A DNA stretch of 5,074 bases from positions 1 through 5,074 of the forward strand of contig CAYTTC010000177.1 in the NCBI GenBank assembly GCA_964440525.1, read 5' to 3'. Below the pieces are notes generated by a model, which saw only the letters and a list, made by a program, of their open reading frames with translations, did no database searches and had not been told where the DNA came from. Made by a program: the position numbers and the translations under genes. Source of the DNA: DASWJZ01 sp964440525. GTDB lineage: Bacteria; Pseudomonadota; Alphaproteobacteria; Rhizobiales; Afifellaceae. Positions 1 through 5,023 of this stretch are shown here, piece after piece (within the stretch, counting starts at the first letter, position 1; each line of letters starts with the position of its first letter).

Positions 1-373
1 GATCGAGGTGATACGGCCTGATCAGCGATTCGGCGGGGATATTCCATTCCCGATGCAGTTTGTACGCCATCGGTATCGTCAAGGCTCGCTTGCGGTTCAT
101 GATCTCCGAGGCACGGGGGCGCGAGCCGAGCACGCGGGCAAGGTCGGCCTGCGTATAGCCGGCAGTCTCCATTCGGTAGCGGATGGCATCGACCGGATCA
201 GCCGGCTCGATCGGCCAATGCTTCGCTTCGTAGGCTTCGATGACAGTCGCCAGAAGATCGAATCGATCCGCCTCCCCCGTTCGTGTTGCGGGTGGATTCT
301 CGAAATAGTGCGCGATCTCGGCAAGCGCCCAGTCATAGTCGGCCTCTGTTCGAAGCGGACGGATGTTCTTCAT
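1..373 (-). CDS. higA: HigA-family antitoxin, copy 1 (3' end cut by window edge)
   Basis: Antitoxin and probable autorepressor of the HigB toxin encoded just upstream on the same strand. I translated it by hand: 124 residues with no stop, starting at ATG 373-371, and the window ends within the last codon (by comparison with copy 2, one Gln and the stop are missing). Residues about 62-118 hold a helix-turn-helix of the Xre/Cro type, with helix YTQADLARVL (73-82) and recognition-type stretch RASEIMNRKR (87-96). The N-terminal half (1-61) starts MKNIRPLRTEADYDWAL and matches the fold region that precedes the HTH in E. coli HigA (YgjM). The order toxin-antitoxin and the TGATG overlap (higB stop and higA start share one base) are typical of higBA and imply translational coupling. 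A 91% identical copy lies at 1675-2052. Confidence 0.93.
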   Translation of the reverse strand, partial: MKNIRPLRTEADYDWALAEIAHYFENPPATRTGEADRFDLLATVIEAYEAKHWPIEPADPVDAIRYRMETAGYTQADLARVLGSRPRASEIMNRKRALTIPMAYKLHREWNIPAESLIRPYHLD

Positions 374-396
374 CAAATCGTCTCCGGATCGATCCT
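1..396. repeat. Long direct repeat, left copy (higA plus the end of higB)
   Basis: Aligns base for base with 1680-2074: 33 substitutions and one single-base gap over 396 positions (about 91% identity, counted by hand). It contains higA and the last 24 bases or so of higB. The left boundary lies outside the window. Confidence 0.93.
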
Positions 397-669
397 GTCA
401 TACTCGGCGTGTGTTCCAACGAACTTCACAAGCACCCGCTTGTAGGCATAGGCGACGTGCACGATCAGCCGGTACTTGTTACCTCCGATGTCGAAGATCA
501 GGCGATTGTCGCCGATGAAATCGACTGTCGTGCCGAATATCGCCTTCACGTCGGCTGGCCCACGCCACTCGCCGCGATCAACGATCGAATACCAGGCGCG
601 CAACGGAATCTCGGCCTTCCTATGACGCTCCCAGAACTGGCGGAGCGTTCGCTTGGCGATGATCTGCAC
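373..669 (-). CDS. higB: HigB-family toxin (mRNA interferase)
   Basis: Toxin of a type II TA pair. HigB-family proteins of the RelE superfamily cleave mRNA, usually at the ribosome, and are neutralised by HigA. From GTG 669-667 the product is 98 residues, close to the family's usual 95-105. Family signatures are visible: an N-terminal IIAKRTLRQFWERH (3-16), EWRGPADVKAIF (34-45), the core strands NRLIFDIGGNKYRLIV (55-70) and the C-terminal KFVGTHAEYDRID (82-94), much like E. coli YgjN in layout. An in-frame ATG at 735 would add 22 residues with no family match and would run through the operator-like repeat at 686-702, so I prefer the GTG. No Shine-Dalgarno precedes it. The candidate -10 box ends only six bases upstream, so the mRNA may be leaderless. 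The stop overlaps the higA start by one base. Confidence 0.9.
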   Translation of the reverse strand: MQIIAKRTLRQFWERHRKAEIPLRAWYSIVDRGEWRGPADVKAIFGTTVDFIGDNRLIFDIGGNKYRLIVHVAYAYKRVLVKFVGTHAEYDRIDPETI

Positions 670-675
670 GAGAGC

Positions 676-704
676 AAGATAGCATGTTCCCGCCTTGGGA
701 ACAA
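676..704 (-). promoter_or_regulatory. Candidate higBA promoter and operator
   Basis: On the minus strand, TTGTTC (704-699) and TATCTT (681-676) are separated by exactly 17 bases, a fair sigma-70-type pair. The inverted repeat GTTCCC-N5-GGGAAC (686-702 on the plus strand) fills most of the spacer and touches the -35. This is where an autorepressing TA antitoxin such as HigA would be expected to bind. The sequence shows the repeat; its use as an operator is inferred. Predicted transcription would begin at or next to the GTG start at 669. Confidence 0.6.
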
Positions 705-728
705 GCTGCCTTCCCATGGAGGTTGCAA

Positions 729-757
729 TTGACAAGGTAAGGAATATTCCTTACATG
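729..757 (+). promoter_or_regulatory. Candidate prlF-yhaV promoter with perfect 18-bp palindrome
   Basis: A consensus -35 TTGACA (729-734) is followed after 17 bases by a weak -10, TACATG (752-757). The spacer contains the perfect palindrome GTAAGGAATATTCCTTAC (737-754), whose right end enters the -10. PrlF-type (AbrB-fold) antitoxins autoregulate their operons, and a symmetric site inside the core promoter is the expected kind of operator. The palindrome is certain; the promoter assignment is likely; the binding partner is inferred. Confidence 0.65.
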
Positions 758-781
758 TGGCTCCGAGCTTTGGAGGCGCCC

Positions 782-1108
782 ATGGCCGTGGTTCTCGAGC
801 GAGTCGGCACCATCACCGAAAAGGGCCAGATCACGGTCCCGAAGCCGGTTCGAGACGCGCTCGGCGTCACCTACGGCGGGCGGATCGTTTTCCGCGTCGA
901 TGAGCATGGCGTGTCCGTCCATGCGGCGGACAGCGAGGGGGAAGATCCGACCCTGGCGAGTTTTCTTTCTTTCCTTGCGAAGGACATGCGGAAGCGTCCA
1001 GAGGCGATTTCCGCGTTTCCGACGGCGCTAGCGGAGCGGATCTCGGAATTGATTGGCACAGCCGAGGTCGATCCGGATGAAGAAATCGAAGGGCCTGTCG
1101 CCCTCTGA
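782..1108 (+). CDS. prlF: PrlF-family antitoxin (SpoVT/AbrB-fold)
   Basis: Antitoxin of a PrlF-YhaV pair, expected to bind and neutralise YhaV and to repress its own operon. The product is 108 residues (E. coli PrlF is about 111). Residues 8-48 form an AbrB/MazE swapped-hairpin domain with the hallmark TITEKGQITVPKPVRDALGV (10-29). The remainder carries features that separate PrlF from plain AbrB or MazE proteins: an EDPTLASFLSFL stretch (54-65) and an acidic VDPDEEI tail (96-102). ATG 782 is chosen over an in-frame ATG at 755 because TGGAGG (771-776) lies five bases before it, and the 755 codon overlaps the -10 region. The last 32 bases overlap yhaV, which supports coupled translation. Confidence is high because the adjoining gene is the matching toxin. 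Confidence 0.92.
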   Translation: MAVVLERVGTITEKGQITVPKPVRDALGVTYGGRIVFRVDEHGVSVHAADSEGEDPTLASFLSFLAKDMRKRPEAISAFPTALAERISELIGTAEVDPDEEIEGPVAL

Positions 1109-1616
1109 CCCTCGACTTGCGATCAAAGGCTGGCAGATCTTTGCGCACCCGCTTCTGCTCGATCAGCTCGAGCGGCTAGTCGGAGCGGTCGAGAAGGAGC
1201 GGGCAAAGCACCCGCGAAAATACCAAGCCAGCGCCAACGCCAAGCTGCTGAGGGCACTCTCCAGACTTCTCTTCGAAACGATTCCCGATGACCCGGCGCG
1301 CCCGGAATACAGGCTGGGCAACACGCTTGGAGCCGATCACCGGCACTGGTTCCGGGCGAAATTCGGCGGGCAGCGCTTCCGCTTGTTCTTTCGCTACGAT
1401 TCCAGAGCGAAGATCATTGTCTACGCTTGGGTGAACGACAATCGGACGCTGAGAACCTACGGCGCCAAGACAGACGCATATGTGGTCTTTGCGTCAATGC
1501 TGCGGGCGGGAAATCCCCCGGACGACTGGAACGCATTGTTGTCGGCCGCGAAAAACGAAAACGCGCGGGGGCGCCTACGCCGCTCACGCGCGCCACCGCG
1601 GCAGCCGCGCGATTGA
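1077..1616 (+). CDS. yhaV: YhaV-family toxin (ribosome-dependent mRNA interferase)
   Basis: Toxin partner of PrlF; E. coli YhaV is a RelE-superfamily ribonuclease that blocks growth. The start ATG 1077 has a GAGG-type ribosome site (1064-1067) with suitable spacing and overlaps the end of prlF. The product is 179 residues against about 154 for E. coli YhaV. Family motifs in order: GWQIFAHPLL (18-27), a helical KYQASANAKLLRAL (48-61), YRLGNTLG (78-85), KFGGQRFRLFFRY (95-107), YAWVNDNRTLRTYGAKTDAY (116-135) and MLRAGNPPDDW (141-151). The core is complete with no frameshift, so the toxin is probably active. About 20 extra residues at the C terminus (from 160) are rich in Arg and Pro and do not resemble the family. 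The gene runs convergently into the second higA copy, whose end is at 1675. Confidence 0.93.
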   Translation: MKKSKGLSPSDPRLAIKGWQIFAHPLLLDQLERLVGAVEKERAKHPRKYQASANAKLLRALSRLLFETIPDDPARPEYRLGNTLGADHRHWFRAKFGGQRFRLFFRYDSRAKIIVYAWVNDNRTLRTYGAKTDAYVVFASMLRAGNPPDDWNALLSAAKNENARGRLRRSRAPPRQPRD

Positions 1617-1674
1617 TGCTTTGGCGCGGGCGCGCTCCTTTCGCGATTGATCGCTAGCCTGCCGGTTTGAGCGG
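1617..1674. other. Short convergent intergenic gap
   Basis: 58 bases lie between the end of yhaV and the end of higA copy 2. I looked for a bidirectional terminator and found GC-rich half-repeats (gcgcgggcgcgc at 1625-1636) but no stem followed by a T-run. The decamer cgcgattgat occurs twice close together, at 1609-1618 and 1641-1650. I assign no function. Confidence 0.4.
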
Positions 1675-2052
1675 TCATTGATCGAGGTGATACGGCCTGA
1701 TCAGCGATTCGGCGGGGATATTCCATTCCCGATGTAGTTTGTACGCCATCGGTATCGTCAAGGCCCGCTTGCGGTTCATGATCTCCGAGGCGCGCGGCCG
1801 CGAGCCAAGCACGCGGGCAAGGTCGGCCTGCGTATAGCCGGCGGTTTCCATCCGGTAGCGGATTGCATCGATCGCATCGGCCGGCTCGATCGGCCAATAC
1901 TTCGCCTCATCGGCTTCGATGACGGTCGCCAGAAGATCGAATCGATCCGCCCCCGCCGTTCGTGCCGCGGGCGGGTTCTCGAAATAGTTAGCGATCTCGG
2001 CAAGGGCCCAGTCGTAGTCAGCCTCTGTTCGAAGTAGACGGATATTCTTCAT
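1675..2052 (-). CDS. higA: Orphan HigA-family antitoxin, copy 2
   Basis: Complete 125-residue paralogue of the antitoxin at 1-373, with no HigB gene beside it. The N-terminal domain (1-61) differs from copy 1 at nine positions (for example P6L, H22N, Y48D, P60A). Residues 62-124, including the helix-turn-helix (YTQADLARVL at 73-82, RASEIMNRKR at 87-96), are identical. All ten DNA differences in that half fall at third codon positions, so the DNA-binding part seems to be under purifying selection. It is the third cistron of a minus-strand operon, 21 bases after the XRE antitoxin stop at 2074. That gap is a leftover of the end of higB. It could bind the higBA operator at 686-702, cross-neutralise HigB (anti-addiction), or simply be a relic that still works. 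Its identity as a HigA-type protein is secure; its present role is inferred. Confidence 0.92.
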   Translation of the reverse strand: MKNIRLLRTEADYDWALAEIANYFENPPAARTAGADRFDLLATVIEADEAKYWPIEPADAIDAIRYRMETAGYTQADLARVLGSRPRASEIMNRKRALTIPMAYKLHREWNIPAESLIRPYHLDQ

Positions 2053-2074
2053 CAGATCGTCTCGGATCGATCCT
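1680..2074. repeat. Long direct repeat, right copy
   Basis: Second copy of the segment at 1-396, in the same orientation. Similarity ends just after the decamer palindrome GGATCGATCC (2064-2073), at the stop codon of the XRE antitoxin gene. The two copies flank the intact higB and prlF-yhaV genes, so recombination between them would delete everything in between. Confidence 0.92.
2053..2073 (-). pseudogene. Remnant of the 3' end of higB
   Basis: The 21 bases before higA copy 2 correspond to the codons for the last residues of HigB (RIDPETI and stop) seen before copy 1. One base is missing (a C in the plus-strand run near 384-385 of the left copy), and one base is changed just before the ATG. 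This shows that copy 2 descends from a higBA locus whose toxin gene was lost. Confidence 0.82.
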
Positions 2075-2391
2075 CACGCGACCTTCAGAAGCATGCGCCC
2101 GGTCGCCCTCACCGGCTCAGCATGCTTGATCGTTATCTCGACGTCGTCGCCGAGACGGCGCACGAAACTGAACAATCGCTCTAACGAGAAGCCGGAGATG
2201 CGGCCGTTTACGAGCGATGAGACGTCAGGTTGAGCCACCTTCAGCATTTTCGCTGCCCTCGCCTGGGTCAGTCCCTGTTCGCTGATGAGAGTCCTGATAC
2301 GAAGCGCAAGCTGTGCCTTCAGGAGCTCCTCGTCCGGATTCTCGAGACCGAGATCTGCGAAGACATTCCCGCTTCCGCGTTTGACATCCAT
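2074..2391 (-). CDS. XRE-family antitoxin (HTH_37-like), partner of Gp49-type toxin
   Basis: A 105-residue helix-turn-helix protein of the group that accompanies Gp49/RelE-type toxins (COG5606-like, judged by pattern). The lead segment GNVFADLGL (8-16) and ELLKAQLALRIRTLISEQG (22-40) precede the HTH. The HTH is formed by LTQARAAKMLKV (41-52) and AQPDVSSLVNGR (53-64) and is followed by the family's GFSLERLFSFVRRLGDDVEI (67-86). It would neutralise the toxin and repress the operon. Its ATG lies two bases after the toxin stop at 2394, a spacing that suggests coupled translation. The toxin reading frame is broken, so this antitoxin may now be free of its partner; its own frame is intact. A second ATG four bases further in is out of frame. 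The next cistron is higA copy 2. Confidence 0.9.
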   Translation of the reverse strand: MDVKRGSGNVFADLGLENPDEELLKAQLALRIRTLISEQGLTQARAAKMLKVAQPDVSSLVNGRISGFSLERLFSFVRRLGDDVEITIKHAEPVRATGRMLLKVA

Positions 2392-2393
2392 CT

Positions 2394-2802
2394 CTACGTT
2401 CCCGGCGTTGGTTTCGAACGATAAGTCGCTCGGTTATGAGCGGCGGCGATCTTTAAGCGCGTTTCAATCAGATCCCGGTCGCGCTTTGGAGTTTTGGCGG
2501 CTCGCTTGGACTTTTTCTGGAATGCATGCAGCACATAGATCACAGAACCGAACTTGACCGTGTAGATGCCCCTGTAGGCATTTTCCGTCGTGATCCGCGA
2601 CGATCTCCAAAACACCAGCTCCACCAAATCCAGAAAGCGGCTTCGCAGCCGGGTGCCTGCCGCCAATCTGCGCCTCGAACAGCGCCTGACCAAAGTCGCG
2701 GCGGACCTCACGAGGGAAGCCACGCAGATCATCCAGCGAAGACCCAACCCACTCGATTGGCTTGACCGAGGCGGGAAGCCGAAGGGACATCGCATCTTTC
2801 AT
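2394..2802 (-). pseudogene. Gp49/RelE-like toxin gene with a single-base frameshift
   Basis: Toxin of the phage-derived Gp49 / HigB-like family (RelE/ParE superfamily), split between two frames. From ATG 2802 the first frame gives 74 native residues, including KPIEWVGSSLDDLRGFPREV (14-33), FGQALFEAQIGG (37-48) and GAGVLEIVAD (61-70). The conserved second half then continues in another frame as NAYRGIYTVKFGSVIYVLHA, followed by FQKKSKRAAKTPKRDRDL, and stops at 2394. Dropping one A from the AAAA run (TTTT at 2581-2584 on the plus strand) joins both halves into about 135 residues. Without that, translation ends near 2464 and lacks the strands that hold the active site. Both halves are otherwise undamaged, so the change is recent, is a sequencing or assembly error, or is bypassed by slippage. 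Four As make efficient slippage unlikely. A second in-frame ATG at 2790 may be the real start. Confidence 0.87.
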
Positions 2803-2817
2803 AGCAGTACTACTATA
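2801..2817 (-). promoter_or_regulatory. Candidate operator and -10 box of the Gp49-XRE operon
   Basis: ATAGCAGTACTACTAT (2801-2816) is a 16-base inverted repeat with seven of eight base pairs matched. On the minus strand it overlaps a -10-like TATAGT (2817-2812) and the ATG at 2802. A repressor bound here would block transcription, and autoregulation by the XRE antitoxin would fit. I found no convincing -35. The repeat is seen; its role is inferred. Confidence 0.5.
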
Positions 2818-2863
2818 GTCTCGACAAGCGATTGCGAGCGAGAGACCCGCAGCGGCCGCGCGA

Positions 2864-2892
2864 TTGACGCCCGCTGGGCCAACGCCTATGTC
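2864..2892 (+). promoter_or_regulatory. Weak candidate promoter for def
   Basis: TTGACG (2864-2869) is followed after 17 bases by TATGTC (2887-2892), a poor -10. If used, transcription would start within a few bases of the def ATG at 2902, which lacks a visible Shine-Dalgarno. This is a low-confidence reading based only on spacing and partial consensus. Confidence 0.3.
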
Positions 2893-2901
2893 GCGCCGGT
2901 C

Positions 2902-3438
2902 ATGTCGAACCTCGAAATCCTCACCATCCCCGATCCCGTCCTGCGCCAGAAAAGCGCGCCCGTCGAAGCAGTCACCGACGCGACGCGGCGCTTCATGGAT
3001 CAGTTGCTTGCGACCATGTACGAGGCGCCGGGGATCGGGCTCGCCGCGATCCAGGTCGGCGAGAAGCTGCGCATCATCACAATCGACGTGGCGCGCGAGG
3101 AAGAGCCGCGAAGCCCCCTCTTCCTCATCAATCCAGAGATCCTCTGGAGCTCGGAGGACGAGCGTTCGACCTACGAGGAGGGGTGCCTGTCGATCCCCGA
3201 CTACTACGCCGAAGTGGAGCGGCCGGCGAAGGTCCGGGTCCGCTACGTCGACTATGAGGGGGAGCAGCAGGAGCGCGAGGTGGAAGGCCTTCTCGCCACC
3301 TGCGTACAGCATGAGGTCGACCACCTGAACGGCGTCCTCTTCATCGATTACCTGTCCAAGCTGAAGCGCGATCTGGTCGTGAAAAAATTCACCAAGGCGG
3401 CGCGCGAGAAGGAACGCCAGCGCCAGCATCGGATCTGA
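2902..3438 (+). CDS. def: Peptide deformylase
   Basis: Removes the N-terminal formyl group from nascent proteins in the cytosol; a metalloenzyme (usually Fe2+). The product is 178 residues, normal for bacterial Def. All three family motifs are present: GIGLAAIQ (44-51), EGCLS (93-97) and QHEVDH (136-141). They supply metal ligands C95, H137 and H141 and catalytic E138. The ATG at 2902 is chosen because the typical Def N terminus LEILTIPDPVLRQ starts right after it. The frame stays open upstream, but that stretch overlaps the divergent toxin gene and carries no Def sequence. No good ribosome site is visible. The basic, charged C terminus (about 160-178) is a common extension in alphaproteobacterial Def. 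The stop overlaps the first ATG of fmt by one base, so the two are almost certainly co-translated. Confidence 0.97.
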   Translation: MSNLEILTIPDPVLRQKSAPVEAVTDATRRFMDQLLATMYEAPGIGLAAIQVGEKLRIITIDVAREEEPRSPLFLINPEILWSSEDERSTYEEGCLSIPDYYAEVERPAKVRVRYVDYEGEQQEREVEGLLATCVQHEVDHLNGVLFIDYLSKLKRDLVVKKFTKAAREKERQRQHRI

Positions 3439-4376
3439 TGATGGCGCTTCGCGTCGTCTTCATGGGCACGCCGGAATTCGCGGTGCCCACGCTGACGAGA
3501 ATCGTCGATGCCGGCCATGACGTCGCCGCCGTCTTTACGCGGGCACCGCAGCCGGCCGGGCGCGGCATGGCCGAGCGGCCTTCGCCGGTGCATGAGGCGG
3601 CGCGCGAACTCGGCGTTTCGCTCGTCATACCGCGGACCCTCAAGATTCCCGCGGCTGAGGCGCTGTTCGCCACGCATCGCGCGGATGTTGCCGTCGTCGT
3701 CGCCTACGGACTGATCCTGCCAAAGGCGATCCTCGACGCGCCGGGCCACGGCTGCCTCAATTTGCATGCCTCAGCGCTCCCGCGCTGGCGGGGAGCGGCG
3801 CCGATCGAGCGCGCCATCATGGTGGGCGACGCGGAGACGGCCGTCATGGTGATGCGCATGGAGGAGGGCCTCGACACCGGCCCGATTTGCCTTGCCGAGC
3901 GCGTGCCGATCGGCGCGGACGAAACAGCGGGCGAGCTTCGCGCCCGGCTGGCGCCGATCGGCGCCGAACTCATGGTCCGTGCGCTCGCGAGGCTGGAAGA
4001 GGGAAAACTCGACTGCACGCCGCAGCCGGAGACCGGCGTCACCTATGCCAAAAAGATCGACAAGGCGGAGACGCGCATCGATTGGCGGCGGCCCGCCGCG
4101 GATTTGCATAATCAGATCCGTGGCTTGTCGCCGTTTCCGGGCGCCTGGTGCGAAATTCAGCGCGAGGGGAGCCACGAGCGCGTCAAGATCCTCCGCGCCA
4201 GGCGGACGGAGGGATCGGGGCCACCCGGCACCATTCTCAGCCTCGACCCGCTCCTCGTCGCCTGCGGGTCGGGTGCTCTTGAACTGACGGAGCTGCAGCG
4301 TGCCGGCAAGAAACCCGCCGCGGTGGCCGAATTTCTGCGTGGCGCGCGTCTGGCTCGGGGATCGACGCTGGCGTAA
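3438..4376 (+). CDS. fmt: Methionyl-tRNA formyltransferase
   Basis: Transfers a formyl group from 10-formyltetrahydrofolate to Met-tRNA(fMet), the step that precedes initiation and that Def later reverses. The product is 312 residues, the usual length. The N-terminal catalytic domain opens with LRVVFMGTPEFAVPTL (4-19). The active-site segment NLHASALPRWRGAAPIERA (108-126) and LDTG (145-148) give N108, H110 and D146, matching the catalytic Asn/His/Asp triad of E. coli Fmt. The C-terminal tRNA-binding domain starts near GVTYAKKIDKAETRIDW and includes LHNQIRGLSPFPGAW. Two adjacent in-frame ATGs (3438 and 3441) are possible starts; the first overlaps the def stop (TGATG), the second fits the family equally well. 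Confidence 0.97.
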   Translation: MMALRVVFMGTPEFAVPTLTRIVDAGHDVAAVFTRAPQPAGRGMAERPSPVHEAARELGVSLVIPRTLKIPAAEALFATHRADVAVVVAYGLILPKAILDAPGHGCLNLHASALPRWRGAAPIERAIMVGDAETAVMVMRMEEGLDTGPICLAERVPIGADETAGELRARLAPIGAELMVRALARLEEGKLDCTPQPETGVTYAKKIDKAETRIDWRRPAADLHNQIRGLSPFPGAWCEIQREGSHERVKILRARRTEGSGPPGTILSLDPLLVACGSGALELTELQRAGKKPAAVAEFLRGARLARGSTLA

Positions 4377-4423
4377 GTGTTGACCTCCTTGGCCTTTCTG
4401 AGAACCATGCCGCGCCGACGCTT

Positions 4424-5023
4424 GTGAGTCTCGATTTGACCTGGATCAAGCATCCTTCCGACAAGCTCTTGGCAGCCAAGCCCGAGCCGCGCGCCGACCT
4501 TGTGGTGATGCGAGTCGAGGAGCCGCACGATGCGTCGCAGATCCGCGACCTCCTGGAGGCTTCGTTCACGGACTTTGGCGAGGCAATCCTGGTCGACAGG
4601 CTGAGGAGCGACGGCGACATCGTGCTTTCGCTCGTGGCGGAGGATGTGGGGGTCGTCATCGGCTACATCGCCTTTTCGCGGCTCATGGTCGAAGGCGGCG
4701 AGGCACCCTTCCGCGCCGTCGCGCTGGCGCCACTTGCGGTCTATCCTGAATATCAGCAGCAGGGCATCGCCACGCGCCTCGTGCAGGAGGGGCACGCCTG
4801 CCTCGCCGCCATCGGCGAGACGCTGTCGGTGGTGCTCGGCGAGCCGCACTTCTACGGCCGATTCGGCTACAGCAACCGACGCGTGGCGAACTTCGCCAGC
4901 GAATACCAATCGCCCTATCTGATGGTCCTCTCCTTCGGCGCGGCGCCCACACAAGGACACCTCGCTTATGCTCCGGCCTTCGCAGCGCTCAGCGAAAATG
5001 CCCCGCTACAAACTGACGATTGA
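4424..5023 (+). CDS. GNAT-family N-acetyltransferase (YhbS-like)
   Basis: Predicted acetyl-CoA-dependent N-acetyltransferase; substrate unknown. The protein resembles E. coli YhbS (COG3153): MRVEEPHDASQIRDLLEASF (29-48), VDRLRSDGDIVLSLVAE (57-73), the acetyl-CoA-binding motif A LAVYPEYQQQGIATRLV (104-120, with QQQGIA for the pyrophosphate loop) and the family's VVLGEPHFYGRFGY (136-149). The start is uncertain. GTG 4424 gives 199 residues, whereas the YhbS match begins near codons 27-29 (GTG-GTG-ATG, 4502-4510). The extra 28 codons have GC-rich third positions (22 of 28), which mildly favours the longer form. No clear ribosome site precedes either. It sits 47 bases after fmt, and its 3' end overlaps truA by 26 bases in another frame, so it is probably part of the def-fmt-truA transcript. 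Confidence 0.88.
   Translation: MSLDLTWIKHPSDKLLAAKPEPRADLVVMRVEEPHDASQIRDLLEASFTDFGEAILVDRLRSDGDIVLSLVAEDVGVVIGYIAFSRLMVEGGEAPFRAVALAPLAVYPEYQQQGIATRLVQEGHACLAAIGETLSVVLGEPHFYGRFGYSNRRVANFASEYQSPYLMVLSFGAAPTQGHLAYAPAFAALSENAPLQTDD

Noticed and set aside
670..735. Longer HigB start at ATG 735
   Set aside because: The added 22 residues do not match the family and cover the putative promoter and operator of the gene.
1617..1680. Bidirectional terminator between convergent yhaV and higA copy 2
   Set aside because: GC-rich half-repeats are present, but no stable stem with a following T-run could be found by eye.
2590..2901. Upstream extension of def in the same frame
   Set aside because: It overlaps the divergent toxin gene and its control region. 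Def proteins begin at the residues following ATG 2902.
2464..3429. Open frame of about 320 codons on the minus strand
   Set aside because: Most of it is the antisense of def, which has all three catalytic motifs. Only the part below 2802 is real, as the N-terminal half of the broken Gp49-type toxin.
4380..4408. Possible internal promoter (TTGACC) between fmt and the GNAT gene
   Set aside because: There is no acceptable -10 at 16-18 bases; the match to the -35 alone is not enough.
4157..4960. Open frame of 267 codons on the minus strand across fmt and the GNAT gene
   Set aside because: It is a mirror of GC-rich third positions in two well-recognised plus-strand genes and shows no protein family pattern.
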